From Clostridia bacterium (GTDB lineage Bacteria > Bacillota_A > Clostridia > Christensenellales > Aristaeellaceae): a stretch of DNA of 45,472 bases. Numbering within the stretch: position 1 is the stretch's first letter; each line of letters opens with the position of its first letter. The position numbers were made by a program, and so were the translations under genes. Below are positions 24,842 through 33,303 of the stretch, one piece after another. Under the pieces are notes generated by a model that made no database searches, was not told the origin of the DNA, and saw only the letters and a list, made by a program, of their open reading frames with translations. The stretch covers positions 1 through 45,472 of the forward strand of contig JAFWUC010000063.1 of assembly GCA_017518705.1 (NCBI GenBank), given 5' to 3'.

Positions 24842-24902
24842 CCTGTGTCCGGCAGTTTTTCGTCCCGTGCGCCTGAAAAAGCGTCAGTATGTTCCTGCCG
24901 GC

Positions 24903-25571
24903 TCAGACGGAAAAACCGAAATGTACGGCGAGTTTGCCGCACATCTCTTCCCGCGTGTCCATATCGCCGTCCGGCCTGACCAGCGTAAAAAAACCGCTGC
25001 TTGCCAATTCGTCGTAATGTTTCCGGCTGTTTATGAGCCTTAACCCCTCTTTGTAGTTTTCCATGGCCGCTTCGGGGTCGGGGCAGCTTTGTATGACTTT
25101 AAGCAGGAAGCGCTTTTCCGGGTCCTCCCGGTCGAAAAACCTGTCCACGCTCAGGGCCTGGGGCGAGAGCATCACCGCCACGTGCCCCCAGTCGGAGATC
25201 TCGCGCAGTATGTCCAGAGGGATGTTGGTGTCCGCGATGACCTTTCTGTCCCTTGAAAGGGAGATTAGCTCCGCCACCTCGAACCCCGCGGCTTCCCGGG
25301 ACACGGAAAATATCCAGCGCTCGTATTCTTCGGGGGAGCGCAGCACGAATTCCTTCCAGTCGGTCAGGGTGTTGAGCCAGTATATGTCCGGCTGCTTATC
25401 GGGCGAAGCCACCGTGTCGGACACCACGGAATGGTAGTTTTCGCCGCAGCACACGAGGCCGTAGCGTTCCGAGAGCATCTTCACCATCGTGGACTTGCCC
25501 GCGTACGCCGTGCCGGTTATGAAGTACACGTTTTTCAGGTAATGCCTGAGTATGTTGTTCTCGATATTCAT
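24903..25571 (-). CDS. P-loop NTPase, small-kinase-like, function unknown
   Basis: A 222-residue protein with a clear Walker A motif GTAYAGKST (residues about 20-28) preceded by a hydrophobic strand (VYFITG), as in small-molecule kinases such as shikimate or adenylate kinase. A VIADTNIPLDIL segment follows near residue 120, and RFFDREDPEKRF near 150 is a possible lid. I cannot assign a substrate. The start is the ATG at 25571 (MNIENN), which overlaps the stop of the upstream GNAT gene by 4 bases (ATGA), so the two are translated together. Confidence 0.7.
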   Translation of the reverse strand: MNIENNILRHYLKNVYFITGTAYAGKSTMVKMLSERYGLVCCGENYHSVVSDTVASPDKQPDIYWLNTLTDWKEFVLRSPEEYERWIFSVSREAAGFEVAELISLSRDRKVIADTNIPLDILREISDWGHVAVMLSPQALSVDRFFDREDPEKRFLLKVIQSCPDPEAAMENYKEGLRLINSRKHYDELASSGFFTLVRPDGDMDTREEMCGKLAVHFGFSV

Positions 25572-26065
25572 GATTTGCCGCCTTCCGGGCCGAGTATAAG
25601 TTCGCACAGGTAATAGCTGTCGCCGAATATCTCCGCTTCCCCGCGGATAACGAAACCCGCTTTTGCGTAGAGCTTTTGCGCGGGTATGTTGCCTTTGGCC
25701 ATGGATATATGCACCGCGGCGGCGTTCATGGCGCGCAGTTCTTTAAGCACGCCGTCTATAAGCAGACGGGAAAGGCCCTGCGCCTGCCGGTCCGGCCTTA
25801 TCACTACCCGGGCGAACTCCCGGGCGTTCTGCCTGACCTGCCAGCAGAGGAAACCGTCGGTCTCGTTTTCCGGGACTATGGAGATTGCGCCTATCACTTC
25901 TTTCGCGTCCTCCAGCACGTACAGGCAGCCCGCGGCAAGGTCGCTGTTTATCTCTTCCTCTCCCGGGTACGAGTCGTCCCACACGCAGAACCGGGTCCCC
26001 TTGACCGCCTCGTAAATGGCGGATACGCTGTTTACGTCATCCCGAACGGCTTTCCTGAAAAGCAT
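25568..26065 (-). CDS. GNAT-family N-acetyltransferase
   Basis: A 165-residue acetyl-CoA-dependent acetyltransferase. The core FARVVIRPDRQAQGLSRLLIDGVLKELRAM holds the acetyl-CoA motif A (R-x-x-G-x-[GS]-x-x-L, here RQAQGLSRLL), and AQKLYAKAGFVIRGE is motif B. Substrate unknown. GCGGAGGATCAG precedes the ATG. It is cotranscribed with the P-loop protein through a 4-base overlap, which suggests a joint small-molecule modification task. Confidence 0.85.
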   Translation of the reverse strand: MLFRKAVRDDVNSVSAIYEAVKGTRFCVWDDSYPGEEEINSDLAAGCLYVLEDAKEVIGAISIVPENETDGFLCWQVRQNAREFARVVIRPDRQAQGLSRLLIDGVLKELRAMNAAAVHISMAKGNIPAQKLYAKAGFVIRGEAEIFGDSYYLCELILGPEGGKS

Positions 26066-26209
26066 CTGATCCTCCGCGGCGCTTGATCTATGCGGGTATT
26101 ATACAGGACACACGCGGAAAAGAAAAGCCGGGAACGCCGGTTTCGGCTTTGCGGGCAAAATCCATACCGTTGGTATAAAAAATTTTATCCGTGTAGTATT
26201 GACGGTGGC

Positions 26210-26238
26210 TTCCGTTCCGGGCGCGGGTCTGCTATAAT
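26210..26238 (+). promoter_or_regulatory. Extended -10 promoter of XRE-MFS genes
   Basis: TGCTATAAT (TATAAT at 26233-26238) is a perfect extended -10. The best -35 at 17 bases is the poor TTCCGT (26210-26215); a better TTGACG (26199-26204) is 28 bases away, too far. A weak -35 suggests an activated or autoregulated promoter. A small palindrome ATACC-gtt-GGTAT (26164-26176) lies upstream. Confidence 0.55.
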
Positions 26239-26269
26239 TACAGGGCAAACACCAAAGGAGGCGCCGCGC

Positions 26270-27346
26270 ATGAAGCTTAGGCTGAGCGAAAATATCCGTT
26301 CCCTGCGCAAACAAAAGCATATGACCCAGGAAAACCTGGCCGAGGCGCTGGGAGTGACGGTGGGGGCGGTGTACAAGTGGGAAAACGGGCTGTCACAGCC
26401 GGAACTTAACCTGATCGTGGAACTGGCGGACTTTTTCGACACCTCGGTGGACGCGCTTTTGGGCTACAGCTTAAGCGACAACCGCCTGGAGAGCGCGCTG
26501 GAGCGCCTGGGCGCCCTGTGCAGGACCATGGACCCGGAAGCGCTTTCCCTGGCGGAAAAGCTGCTGGTAAAATATCCCCATTCCTTTTCCGCCGTGCACG
26601 CGTGCGCCCAGGTCTACCTGGCTTTCGGGGTGGGCGGTTGGGATAAGGCGCTGATTAAGCGGGCGCGGGAATTGCTGGAACAGGCGAGGCTGCTGATCGG
26701 GCAGTCGGATGATAAAAACGTCAACGAAGCGTCTGTTCTGGGCGAAATAGCCATCACGCTGGGTCTGGCGGGGGAATATGACCAATGCCTGGAGGTATTA
26801 AAAACCAATAACGCCTCGGGCATGTTCGACAGCGAGATCGGAACGCTCCTTGCAATCTTCATGGGCAGGACGGAGGAAGCCGTGCCGTATCTGTCCAGCG
26901 CGCTGCTCAGGACAGTGGCGGATTTTTTCGACACGGTAGGCGGCTACGTGTTTGTGCTGTGCGCCCGGAAAGACTGGGACTCGGCGCTGGCGGCGGCAAA
27001 ATTGGGGCTTGATTTTCTGAGCGGGCTCAGGCTCGAGGAAAAGCCGGACGCGCTGGAAAAGGGGCGTGCCGAGATGCTGGCGCTGTTAAGCCACGTGCAG
27101 TCCCGCGCCGGGCTCGCCCGGGAGGCGGAAAACACGCTTTCGCAGGCAGCCGCCGCGGCGCTCACGTTCGATTCCATGCCGGACTACAGTCTGCGCACGG
27201 CGCGCTTCGGCGATAAGACGGAAGATACGGTGTTCATAGACATCTTCGGCAACACGGTGAAAGGCAGCGTGAAAAAACTGCTCGAACTGGCCAAAAACGA
27301 AAAGCTGGCCGCGAAATGGGAGGAACTGACGAACGATGGAAACTGA
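26270..27346 (+). CDS. XRE-family regulator with TPR-like C-terminal domain
   Basis: A 358-residue DNA-binding regulator. The N-terminal HTH_3 domain (residues 5-62) reads IRSLRKQKHMTQENLAEALGVTVGAVYKWENG in sequence, with the recognition helix in VTVGAVYKWE. The remaining about 290 residues are alpha-helical and TPR-like (ALSLAEKLLVKYPHSFSAVHACAQVYLAFG, VLGEIAITLGLAGEYDQCLEVLK, MLALLSHVQSRAGLAREAENTLSQA). XRE-TPR proteins include peptide-sensing RRNPP regulators, but no small propeptide gene is visible here. The start at 26270 has AAAGGAGGCGCC; the longer frame overlaps the promoter. It overlaps the MFS exporter gene by 11 bases and probably controls it. Confidence 0.88.
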   Translation: MKLRLSENIRSLRKQKHMTQENLAEALGVTVGAVYKWENGLSQPELNLIVELADFFDTSVDALLGYSLSDNRLESALERLGALCRTMDPEALSLAEKLLVKYPHSFSAVHACAQVYLAFGVGGWDKALIKRARELLEQARLLIGQSDDKNVNEASVLGEIAITLGLAGEYDQCLEVLKTNNASGMFDSEIGTLLAIFMGRTEEAVPYLSSALLRTVADFFDTVGGYVFVLCARKDWDSALAAAKLGLDFLSGLRLEEKPDALEKGRAEMLALLSHVQSRAGLAREAENTLSQAAAAALTFDSMPDYSLRTARFGDKTEDTVFIDIFGNTVKGSVKKLLELAKNEKLAAKWEELTNDGN

Positions 27347-28634
27347 AAAAAAACAAAACATGTTTCGGAACCGCAATTTCCGCCTGGTGTTCCTGGGCGC
27401 GCTGGTGTCGGAACTGGGTTCGATACTCTACAGCTTCGCGGTGAGCTTCTACATACTTGACATAAGCGGCAACAACGCGTTTCTGCAGGGGCTGTATCTG
27501 GCGCTGTGCGGCGTGGCGATGCTGGTGTTTACGCCCGTAGGCGGCGTGATGGGCGACCGCTTCAACAAGGCGAAGATAATGTACCTGTGCGACTACCTGA
27601 AGGGCGGGATCATACTTTTGGGCACCGCGCTGATGCTGATGTTCCGGGGCGCGGACGCCCAGATAGCGGTGCTTTTCGGGATAGGTATACTGGGCCACGC
27701 GGTGAGCGGCGTGTTCACGCCCGCGGCGGGGGCGCTGTTTCCCCACATACTGGACGACGAGCAGCTGCAGCAGGCCAATGCCTACGTCTCCATCAAAAGC
27801 TCGCTGGAGGGCATCCTGGGCATAATCCTGGCGGGCATACTTTACGCCGCGCTGCCCGTGTACGCGCTGTTCTTCATGGTAGGCTTGAGCTACGTTGCCT
27901 CGGGCGTGTCGGAGATGTTTATAAAATACGAGCACCGTCCGTCAGAGGAAAAGCTGACCCTGCGCCTGGCGCTCAAGGACATGGGGGAGGGCATAAGCTA
28001 CTTAAAGACCAAAAAGGCGATCCTCGCCATGATAGGTGCGATACTGTTCATCAACTTCTTCTTCGCGCCCGTAACGGGCAACTTCCTGCCGTATTTCATA
28101 AAGACGGACCTGGCGCAGGCGCCTTCCTATCTGTTTGACAAAGTGCTCACGCCCGAGCTGTGGTCCTCCGTGTTCAGCGTGTGCTTCGGCATAAGCTCCC
28201 TGGCGGGGGCGGCGATCCTATCCGCCCGCAAGCCCGCGGAAAAATGCGGCTTCGCCAACGCCCTTAAGCTGTGCGCGATGTCCGCGATGATGATCAGCCT
28301 GGCGCTGAGCTATTGGCTGCTGGCGGACAGGGGCGCGTCCCTTAACGGTTTCCTTGTGAGCTTCGGACTGGGCTGCCTGGTCATAGGTTTCCTGATCTCG
28401 TTTATAAACATACCCACCGGCACCATGCTGATGCGTGTGGTGGACAGGGACAAATTAAGCAAGGTCTCCAGCATAATGAGCATAGGTTCCCAGGGCATGG
28501 TGCCCATCGCCTCCATGCTGGCGGGGGCGGCGCTGGAGGGCTGGGGCAGCACCGCGCTGCTCGCCCTGTGCGCCCTGGGCTTCACCGTGACTGCGGTGCT
28601 GATGGTGTTCAACAAGAGGATAAGGGAGATATAG
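27336..28634 (+). CDS. MFS transporter, DHA3-like exporter
   Basis: A 432-residue major facilitator with about 12 membrane helices. The opening FRNRNFRLVFLGALVSELGSILYSFAVSFYIL and the loop 2-3 motif GGVMGDRFNKAK (residues about 68-79) resemble the DHA3 group of macrolide and siderophore exporters (MefA/EntS type). An extra loop near residues 245-275 includes FLPYFIKTDLAQAPSYL. Substrate unknown. It starts within the end of the XRE regulator gene, so translation is coupled and regulation is probably local. Confidence 0.88.
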   Translation: METEKKQNMFRNRNFRLVFLGALVSELGSILYSFAVSFYILDISGNNAFLQGLYLALCGVAMLVFTPVGGVMGDRFNKAKIMYLCDYLKGGIILLGTALMLMFRGADAQIAVLFGIGILGHAVSGVFTPAAGALFPHILDDEQLQQANAYVSIKSSLEGILGIILAGILYAALPVYALFFMVGLSYVASGVSEMFIKYEHRPSEEKLTLRLALKDMGEGISYLKTKKAILAMIGAILFINFFFAPVTGNFLPYFIKTDLAQAPSYLFDKVLTPELWSSVFSVCFGISSLAGAAILSARKPAEKCGFANALKLCAMSAMMISLALSYWLLADRGASLNGFLVSFGLGCLVIGFLISFINIPTGTMLMRVVDRDKLSKVSSIMSIGSQGMVPIASMLAGAALEGWGSTALLALCALGFTVTAVLMVFNKRIREI

Positions 28635-28698
28635 CGTTGCTGTTACCAAAATCGATTATGCCTATATGGCAGATCGGGAATGCGAAGGGGGGACGGGC

Positions 28699-29529
28699 AT
28701 GAAGACGATCTTGAAATGCAGCGGAGAGCTCGTAACGGTAAACGGGCATAAGATCCACATATATGTACGGGGAGACAAAAACGCGCTCCCGATCGTGTTC
28801 ATGTCAGGGCATTGTACCATCGCGCCCGTTTATGATTTCAAGGTCCTTTATGAAAAACTGCTTAATGATCTGAGGGTCATAGTGATCGAGAAATACGGAT
28901 ACGGGTATTCGGATATCTGGGATTCTCCGGGCGATATAGACACGCTCGTTTCCGTGCAAAGGCAGGCGCTGGCGGCACTTGGAGAAGAAGGACCGTATAT
29001 ACTTGCGCCGCATTCCATGTCAGGTCTGGAAGCGATCAGATGGAAGCAGAAATATCCCGACGAAGTTTCCGCCATCGTCGGAATGGATATGGCGACGCCC
29101 CTGTCGTTCAGTGTATGGACGGAAAATGATATCAAAAAAACGCTCCGCCTCATGAAAATCGTAAGAACGCTGAAACTTGCAAATGTGCTGGCCTCGCTGA
29201 ATGACCGTTCGTTGTCGGAGGATGAGATAAGGCAGCATAAGCTTTTGAAGAAAAGAAACGCATTCAATATCTGCTGCATCAACGAAGCCGCCGAGGTTCT
29301 GAAAAACGCGAGAATCGTAGGCGAAGCCGGAAACATCAGCTGTCCCGCACTGTTGTTTTCGTCCAACGGCAAAGACCAGGAAAGAGACTGGGTCGAAAAC
29401 CAGCAGAAGTTTGCGGAGATCATGAAAGCAAGGCTGATCTCATATGACTGCGGACATTATATCCACCACTTCAAAAGCGATGAGATGAGCAGGGAGATAA
29501 TCGGATTTGCGAAGATGTTAGCGAGGTAG
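28699..29529 (+). CDS. Alpha/beta hydrolase
   Basis: A 276-residue alpha/beta-fold hydrolase. A strand and oxyanion region IVFMSGHCTIAPVYDF is followed by the nucleophile elbow APHSMSGLEA (serine near residue 104; the usual G-x-S-x-G is H-S-M-S-G here, with proline before it) and the catalytic histidine in YDCGHYIHHF near residue 256. An acidic residue is likely in SSNGKDQERDW. Substrate unknown. The start at 28699 has GAAGGGGGGACGGG; an upstream ATG at 28666 is in frame but less well placed. Base composition is more AT-rich than its neighbours, a possible sign of later acquisition. It lies 64 bases after the MFS gene. Confidence 0.82.
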   Translation: MKTILKCSGELVTVNGHKIHIYVRGDKNALPIVFMSGHCTIAPVYDFKVLYEKLLNDLRVIVIEKYGYGYSDIWDSPGDIDTLVSVQRQALAALGEEGPYILAPHSMSGLEAIRWKQKYPDEVSAIVGMDMATPLSFSVWTENDIKKTLRLMKIVRTLKLANVLASLNDRSLSEDEIRQHKLLKKRNAFNICCINEAAEVLKNARIVGEAGNISCPALLFSSNGKDQERDWVENQQKFAEIMKARLISYDCGHYIHHFKSDEMSREIIGFAKMLAR

Positions 29530-29605
29530 ATCGCGGTCTTTTCTTATCCGGGGGTATGGCAGGCGCAGAGGCTTACGCCCCGGGATCCGCAAAATGCGTA
29601 CAAAA

Positions 29606-29639
29606 CGGGCGTGACACCAAGTGTAACGCCCGGTTTTTT
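29606..29639. terminator. Strong intrinsic terminator
   Basis: A stem of about 11 bp with one mismatch (CGGGCGT-g-ACAC with GTGT-a-ACGCCCG, 29606-29632) is followed by six T residues. It ends the plus-strand hydrolase transcript; the A-run before it may also serve the convergent SGNH gene. Confidence 0.85.
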
Positions 29640-29703
29640 CTGCTGCTGTCCGCCGAAAAGCGTCTTTCTCGAGTAACGCACCCTGAATGGGCGCAGCCGA
29701 AAG

Positions 29704-30798
29704 CTAAACGCCCGCAGCCAGCAGTTTTTTTATCACCGGCAGTATCGCTTCCGCCCAGGCGGCGTTGCCCTCAGCGTTCGGATGCGAGCCGTAGCGGGAC
29801 CGCCAGGGCTCGCTTTCGCTCCGGCTCAGCACGGGCACGTTGTCGAACAGCGCGTCCGCTTCCTTCGACAGCTCGTTTCTGATGTATTCGTTCACGCTCA
29901 GCCACCTTTCCCGGAATTCGGGGGCGTAGTCGAAGGGCGGCACGGTCTGTATGAGAACCCTGAGCCCGCTTTGCCTAAGCGTCCGCACGATGTAAGTCAG
30001 GTCGCGCTTGAGCAGCTCCGCGTCGCCCAGCTGGAACAGGTCGTTCACCCCATAGCACACGCATATCGCGTCGTTCTGCCGCGCCTTGTACAGCCAGCCG
30101 CCGTCCAGCGCCGCGTCGTGCGCGCGCCCGAAGCCCAGACCCAGGTCCCACACGGCGCAGTTTTCGCCCAGCGCCTCCTGAACGCGCGCCGCCACGTGGG
30201 TGTAGGAATTGTCGGGAGTGCCGATGCCCTGGGTGATGGAGTCGCCGATAAAGCCCAGCCGCGTCTCGCCTGTGCGCTTCGCGCCCACCATGGAGGGGAA
30301 GGGGATCTCGGTAGAGTGCGTCCACGCGCCGTTGACGAGCCTGAACGCGGGCAGCAGGCTCTCCGTGTGGCAGGGCACGCACTCGCCGGAAAACGTCATT
30401 TCCACGCACATGTATTCGCCCTTATCGGCACGAAAGGGGAAGGGGTCGGAACAGAAGATCTCGCCCGGGTGCACCTTTTTTACGCCCTGCCCGTCAAACG
30501 TCACGGGCACGAAAAGATCGGGCTCGGCGCTTTCATCCATGCCGCAGCAGCGGACCAGACCCGCCCTCACCAAGTGTATCGTCCAGCTGCCGGGCACGAA
30601 ATTCGCGTGGCTGTGGCTGCCGTCGGAGTAGGTGGAGTCCAGCAGGTTGGAGTACAGAAGCGCGCATTCTTTTGTGGAGCGGGAGAGTTTGTAATACACC
30701 CGGCAGGTGATCTTTTCGTCAGGGCTGGCGCTCGAAAACCAGTTCTGGCTGCCGCTGCCCGCGGCGGTGCATGAAACGAAGGAATCAAAAAAGCTCAT
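29704..30798 (-). CDS. SGNH/GDSL-type esterase with N-terminal beta domain
   Basis: A 364-residue protein without signal peptide. The N-terminal about 170 residues form a carbohydrate-esterase-like beta domain (YKLSRSTKECALLYSN, WTIHLVRAGLV). The C-terminal SGNH hydrolase has block I LGFIGDSITQG (nucleophile serine near residue 192), block III VCYGVNDL (near 258) and block V RYGSHPNAEGN with the catalytic histidine (near 345). Such two-part enzymes deacylate acylated sugars in polysaccharide breakdown, but no specific substrate is supported. A GAAAGGACAGACAC precedes the ATG. Last gene of the long minus-strand run. Confidence 0.87.
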   Translation of the reverse strand: MSFFDSFVSCTAAGSGSQNWFSSASPDEKITCRVYYKLSRSTKECALLYSNLLDSTYSDGSHSHANFVPGSWTIHLVRAGLVRCCGMDESAEPDLFVPVTFDGQGVKKVHPGEIFCSDPFPFRADKGEYMCVEMTFSGECVPCHTESLLPAFRLVNGAWTHSTEIPFPSMVGAKRTGETRLGFIGDSITQGIGTPDNSYTHVAARVQEALGENCAVWDLGLGFGRAHDAALDGGWLYKARQNDAICVCYGVNDLFQLGDAELLKRDLTYIVRTLRQSGLRVLIQTVPPFDYAPEFRERWLSVNEYIRNELSKEADALFDNVPVLSRSESEPWRSRYGSHPNAEGNAAWAEAILPVIKKLLAAGV

Positions 30799-30827
30799 GT
30801 GTCTGTCCTTTCATGAATACTTCCCTT

Positions 30828-31241
30828 TTAAAGCGCTTTTATCATTATCAGCTCCGTCGGCTGCTCGTGCCCCGGTACATCCACCACGAAACCGCCCGCG
30901 TCCTTGTAGCCCAGCTTGCGGTAGAAATGCTGCGCCGTTTCGTCCGCCTGGGTGGACGTCATTATCATGTCGAAGCCCTCGCTTTTCATGTCCCGTTCCC
31001 AGCGCTCCATGAGCCGCGTTCCGTATCCGCGAAAGCGGTATTCTTTGTCTATATAGAGCATATTGCAGAAAGGGACGCTGTCCCAGAACAGAGAAAAGCG
31101 CAGTATGCCGATGATCTTTCCGTCTTCGGCGCACACATAGCCCTGCCGGGTACGGACTTTTTCGTCAAACATTTTTTCCGCAAGCCCGCGGTCGAGGGCA
31201 AACCATTCGGTTTTGTCACCGCTCTCGACATATCTTATCAT
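30828..31241 (-). CDS. GNAT-family N-acetyltransferase
   Basis: A 137-residue single-domain acetyltransferase. FCNMLYIDKEYRFRGYGTRLMERWERDMKSEG holds motif A (RFRGYGTRL), and AQHFYRKLGYKDAGGF holds motif B. The N-terminal Trp/Phe-rich segment is near the substrate site. The start was moved to 31241 (MIRYVES), which has GGAGGCAGCC directly upstream. Substrate unknown. It is 29 bases upstream of the SGNH gene. Confidence 0.87.
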   Translation of the reverse strand: MIRYVESGDKTEWFALDRGLAEKMFDEKVRTRQGYVCAEDGKIIGILRFSLFWDSVPFCNMLYIDKEYRFRGYGTRLMERWERDMKSEGFDMIMTSTQADETAQHFYRKLGYKDAGGFVVDVPGHEQPTELIMIKAL

Positions 31242-31319
31242 GGCTGCCTCCGTTTGCCGTTGTTTCCGCCGCAAAGCCGCCCTTGTTGTGCGCTTCCGGG
31301 GCGGACCCGCCCGGCAGGA

Positions 31320-32102
31320 TCACAGTTTTTTCAGTATATCCAGCGTATGGTTCGACGCGCCTATAAGGTCCTGGCGCTCGCAGACGGAAAAGTGGTAGTC
31401 CATCCACTTTGAAAAGGTCTTGTCGTCCATGCCGTCAATCATGTCCCTCAGGTAATGGGCGGCGCCGTCCGTCGCGACGAGTTTTAGCCTTTCGACGGGG
31501 AAAGCGGAATCGAGCGCGGCTATGTCTTCCGTTCTCACCAGGTCGATGATCTCCTTCGGCTCGCTCTTGCAGTGCCAGTCTTCGGTCAGCATATCGTTGT
31601 TCAGGGCTTCGTCCAGGTGCTTTGCCACAAAAACGTACAATATGACGGTGGGTTCGTTCATGCAGTACGCGACCATGATGCGGCCGCCCGGTTTGGTTAC
31701 GCGCACGGCCTCAGAAAGCGCCTTTAGCTTGTCCTGTTTCGTATAGAGGTGGTACATCGGCCCCAGAAGCAGCGTAAGGTCAAACTTTCCGTCCGGCAGT
31801 ACGGACAGGTCCAGTGCGTTTCCCTGAAGCACGGTTATGGGTTCCGTCCCGTCCAGTTTCGTCCTGAGGATATCGAGATTGTGCCCTATCAGTTCCACTG
31901 CCGTGACGTCGTAGCCCTCTTTTGCCAGCGTCACGCTGTATCTGCCCGTGCCGGCGCCGACCTCGAGGATCGCGGCGTCAGGCACGCCGGAAAGATACTC
32001 GCGGACGTACTTCATGGTGGTCAGATACTCGATCTGCCCGTGCCTGGACGTCAAGCGTAAGTCCTCGTTATGGGTGTTGTAGTATTCTTCCAGATAACTC
32101 AT
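31320..32102 (-). CDS. Class I SAM-dependent methyltransferase
   Basis: A 260-residue Rossmann-fold methyltransferase. Motif I is ILEVGAGTGRYSVTLAKEGYDVTAVE (residues about 41-66), post-I VELIGHNLDIL, motif II-like FDLTLLLGPMYHL (about 108-120), and KPGGRIMVAYC (about 138-148). The LLGPMYHLYTKQDKLKAL pattern is common in small-molecule methyltransferases of Bacillota, substrate unknown. GGGGAGGATGCGC precedes the second ATG (32102), preferred over the ATG six bases earlier. There is a 78-base gap to the next gene with a GC-rich hairpin at 31296-31314. Confidence 0.88.
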   Translation of the reverse strand: MSYLEEYYNTHNEDLRLTSRHGQIEYLTTMKYVREYLSGVPDAAILEVGAGTGRYSVTLAKEGYDVTAVELIGHNLDILRTKLDGTEPITVLQGNALDLSVLPDGKFDLTLLLGPMYHLYTKQDKLKALSEAVRVTKPGGRIMVAYCMNEPTVILYVFVAKHLDEALNNDMLTEDWHCKSEPKEIIDLVRTEDIAALDSAFPVERLKLVATDGAAHYLRDMIDGMDDKTFSKWMDYHFSVCERQDLIGASNHTLDILKKL

Positions 32103-32151
32103 GCGCATCCTCCCCGGGACCGGGGTCCCCGGCGGGTCTTCCAGGCAGCTG

Positions 32152-33243
32152 TCAATAGTCGAAGGTGTTCGCGTCCACGTGTACGCTCCCTGTGAGCTTT
32201 TCGCCAGCGCAGGGCCTGCGGATCTCTATCATGTTGAGCACCGTATAGCCCTTGGAGCGCAGAAAGGCGATCATGCCCTCGTTGTTGGGATGGACGAAGT
32301 TGTACACGGTGTCTTCGCCCATTTCCCGGGCGAGCTCCTCGGCTTTGCCGAACAGCAGGCCCGCCGCGCCCTTGCGCCTATAGTCCTCAGATACGAAAAT
32401 GTGCTCCACCCAGAGGCAGGGCGCGTCTATGCGGCACACTACGTAGCCCGCCGCTTCTCCGCCCGCCATGGCGGCGTACACGGGATAACCTTTCTCCAGA
32501 AATTCGCTTATCTCCTCCCGCGCCTGTCCAAGGTCCGGCTCGGAAGCTATGCCCCTTAATGCGCGCAGCTCCGCGCGGAACCGGGAGATAAGCGGTACGA
32601 TCTGTTCGGAGGTGGTCTCGTTTATCCTGACTAACCCGATGCGGTCATCCGGGCGCTTATCCCGGGCCGCGGGGGAAGCGCTTTTCAAAGCCTCCCTGTC
32701 CCGCTTCAAAATCGCGTACAGGCATACGTCGCAGATGCCCCGGTTGTTGCGGTCGGCAGCGCGCAGCGTGCCCTCGTACTTCATGCCGCACTTGAGCATC
32801 ACCCTGCCCGAATTCGGGTTTTCGGTGTCGTGGCGCGCCTCCACGCGCTCCATGCCCACGCTGTCGAGCAGGAAATCCATGACAGCCTTAAGCGCTTCTG
32901 GCATGATGCCGCGGCCCCACCAGTTCCTGCCCAGGCAGTAGCCTATCTCGGCGCAGCGCGTGTCCTCGTTCAGTTTAACCGCTGCGATGTCGCCGACGGG
33001 TTCGTCCCCGTTTTCTTTGAGCACTATGGCCCAGTGGTAGTAAGCGTCCTCCCCGTAGCGGGGGATCCAGCTTTCCAGCACTTTTAAGCTGACCTCCGCG
33101 CTCGAATGGGCGGGCCAGGTGAGGAATTTGGTGACTTCGCTGTCCGAAGCCCAGTTTTTGAACATGGCTCCGGCGTCGTCCTGTGTATATCGTCTCAGTA
33201 TCAGCCTGTCTGTCTCAAGCCTTTGCGTTCCGAGGTGCCGCAT
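32152..33243 (-). CDS. Fused double GNAT acetyltransferase (RimJ/RimL-like plus GNAT)
   Basis: A 363-residue protein made of two acetyltransferase domains. The first (residues about 5-175) is RimJ/RimL-type (RLETDRLILRRYTQDDAGAMF; GYCLGRNWWGRGIMPEALKAVM; NPNSGRVMLKCGMKYEGTLR). The second (about 200-350) is a GNAT with IFVSEDYRRKGAAGLLFGKAEELARE and NEGMIAFLRSKGYTVLN. The start was set at MRHLGTQ (33243); an upstream extension is of low complexity. Fusion of two complete GNAT units suggests linked acylations or a dimer-like pseudo-symmetric enzyme, which cannot be told from sequence. It lies 50 bases upstream of the methyltransferase gene. Confidence 0.87.
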   Translation of the reverse strand: MRHLGTQRLETDRLILRRYTQDDAGAMFKNWASDSEVTKFLTWPAHSSAEVSLKVLESWIPRYGEDAYYHWAIVLKENGDEPVGDIAAVKLNEDTRCAEIGYCLGRNWWGRGIMPEALKAVMDFLLDSVGMERVEARHDTENPNSGRVMLKCGMKYEGTLRAADRNNRGICDVCLYAILKRDREALKSASPAARDKRPDDRIGLVRINETTSEQIVPLISRFRAELRALRGIASEPDLGQAREEISEFLEKGYPVYAAMAGGEAAGYVVCRIDAPCLWVEHIFVSEDYRRKGAAGLLFGKAEELAREMGEDTVYNFVHPNNEGMIAFLRSKGYTVLNMIEIRRPCAGEKLTGSVHVDANTFDY

Positions 33244-33303
33244 ATGTTTACGCTCTCTTACCTGTCGGGGCCGCGGTCTGTCCGGACCGGGTCCCAATGC
33301 TGT

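Noticed and set aside
26090..26269. N-terminal extension of the XRE regulator
   Set aside because: It overlaps the TATAAT promoter, and the ATG at 26270 has a strong ribosome site directly before a canonical HTH start.
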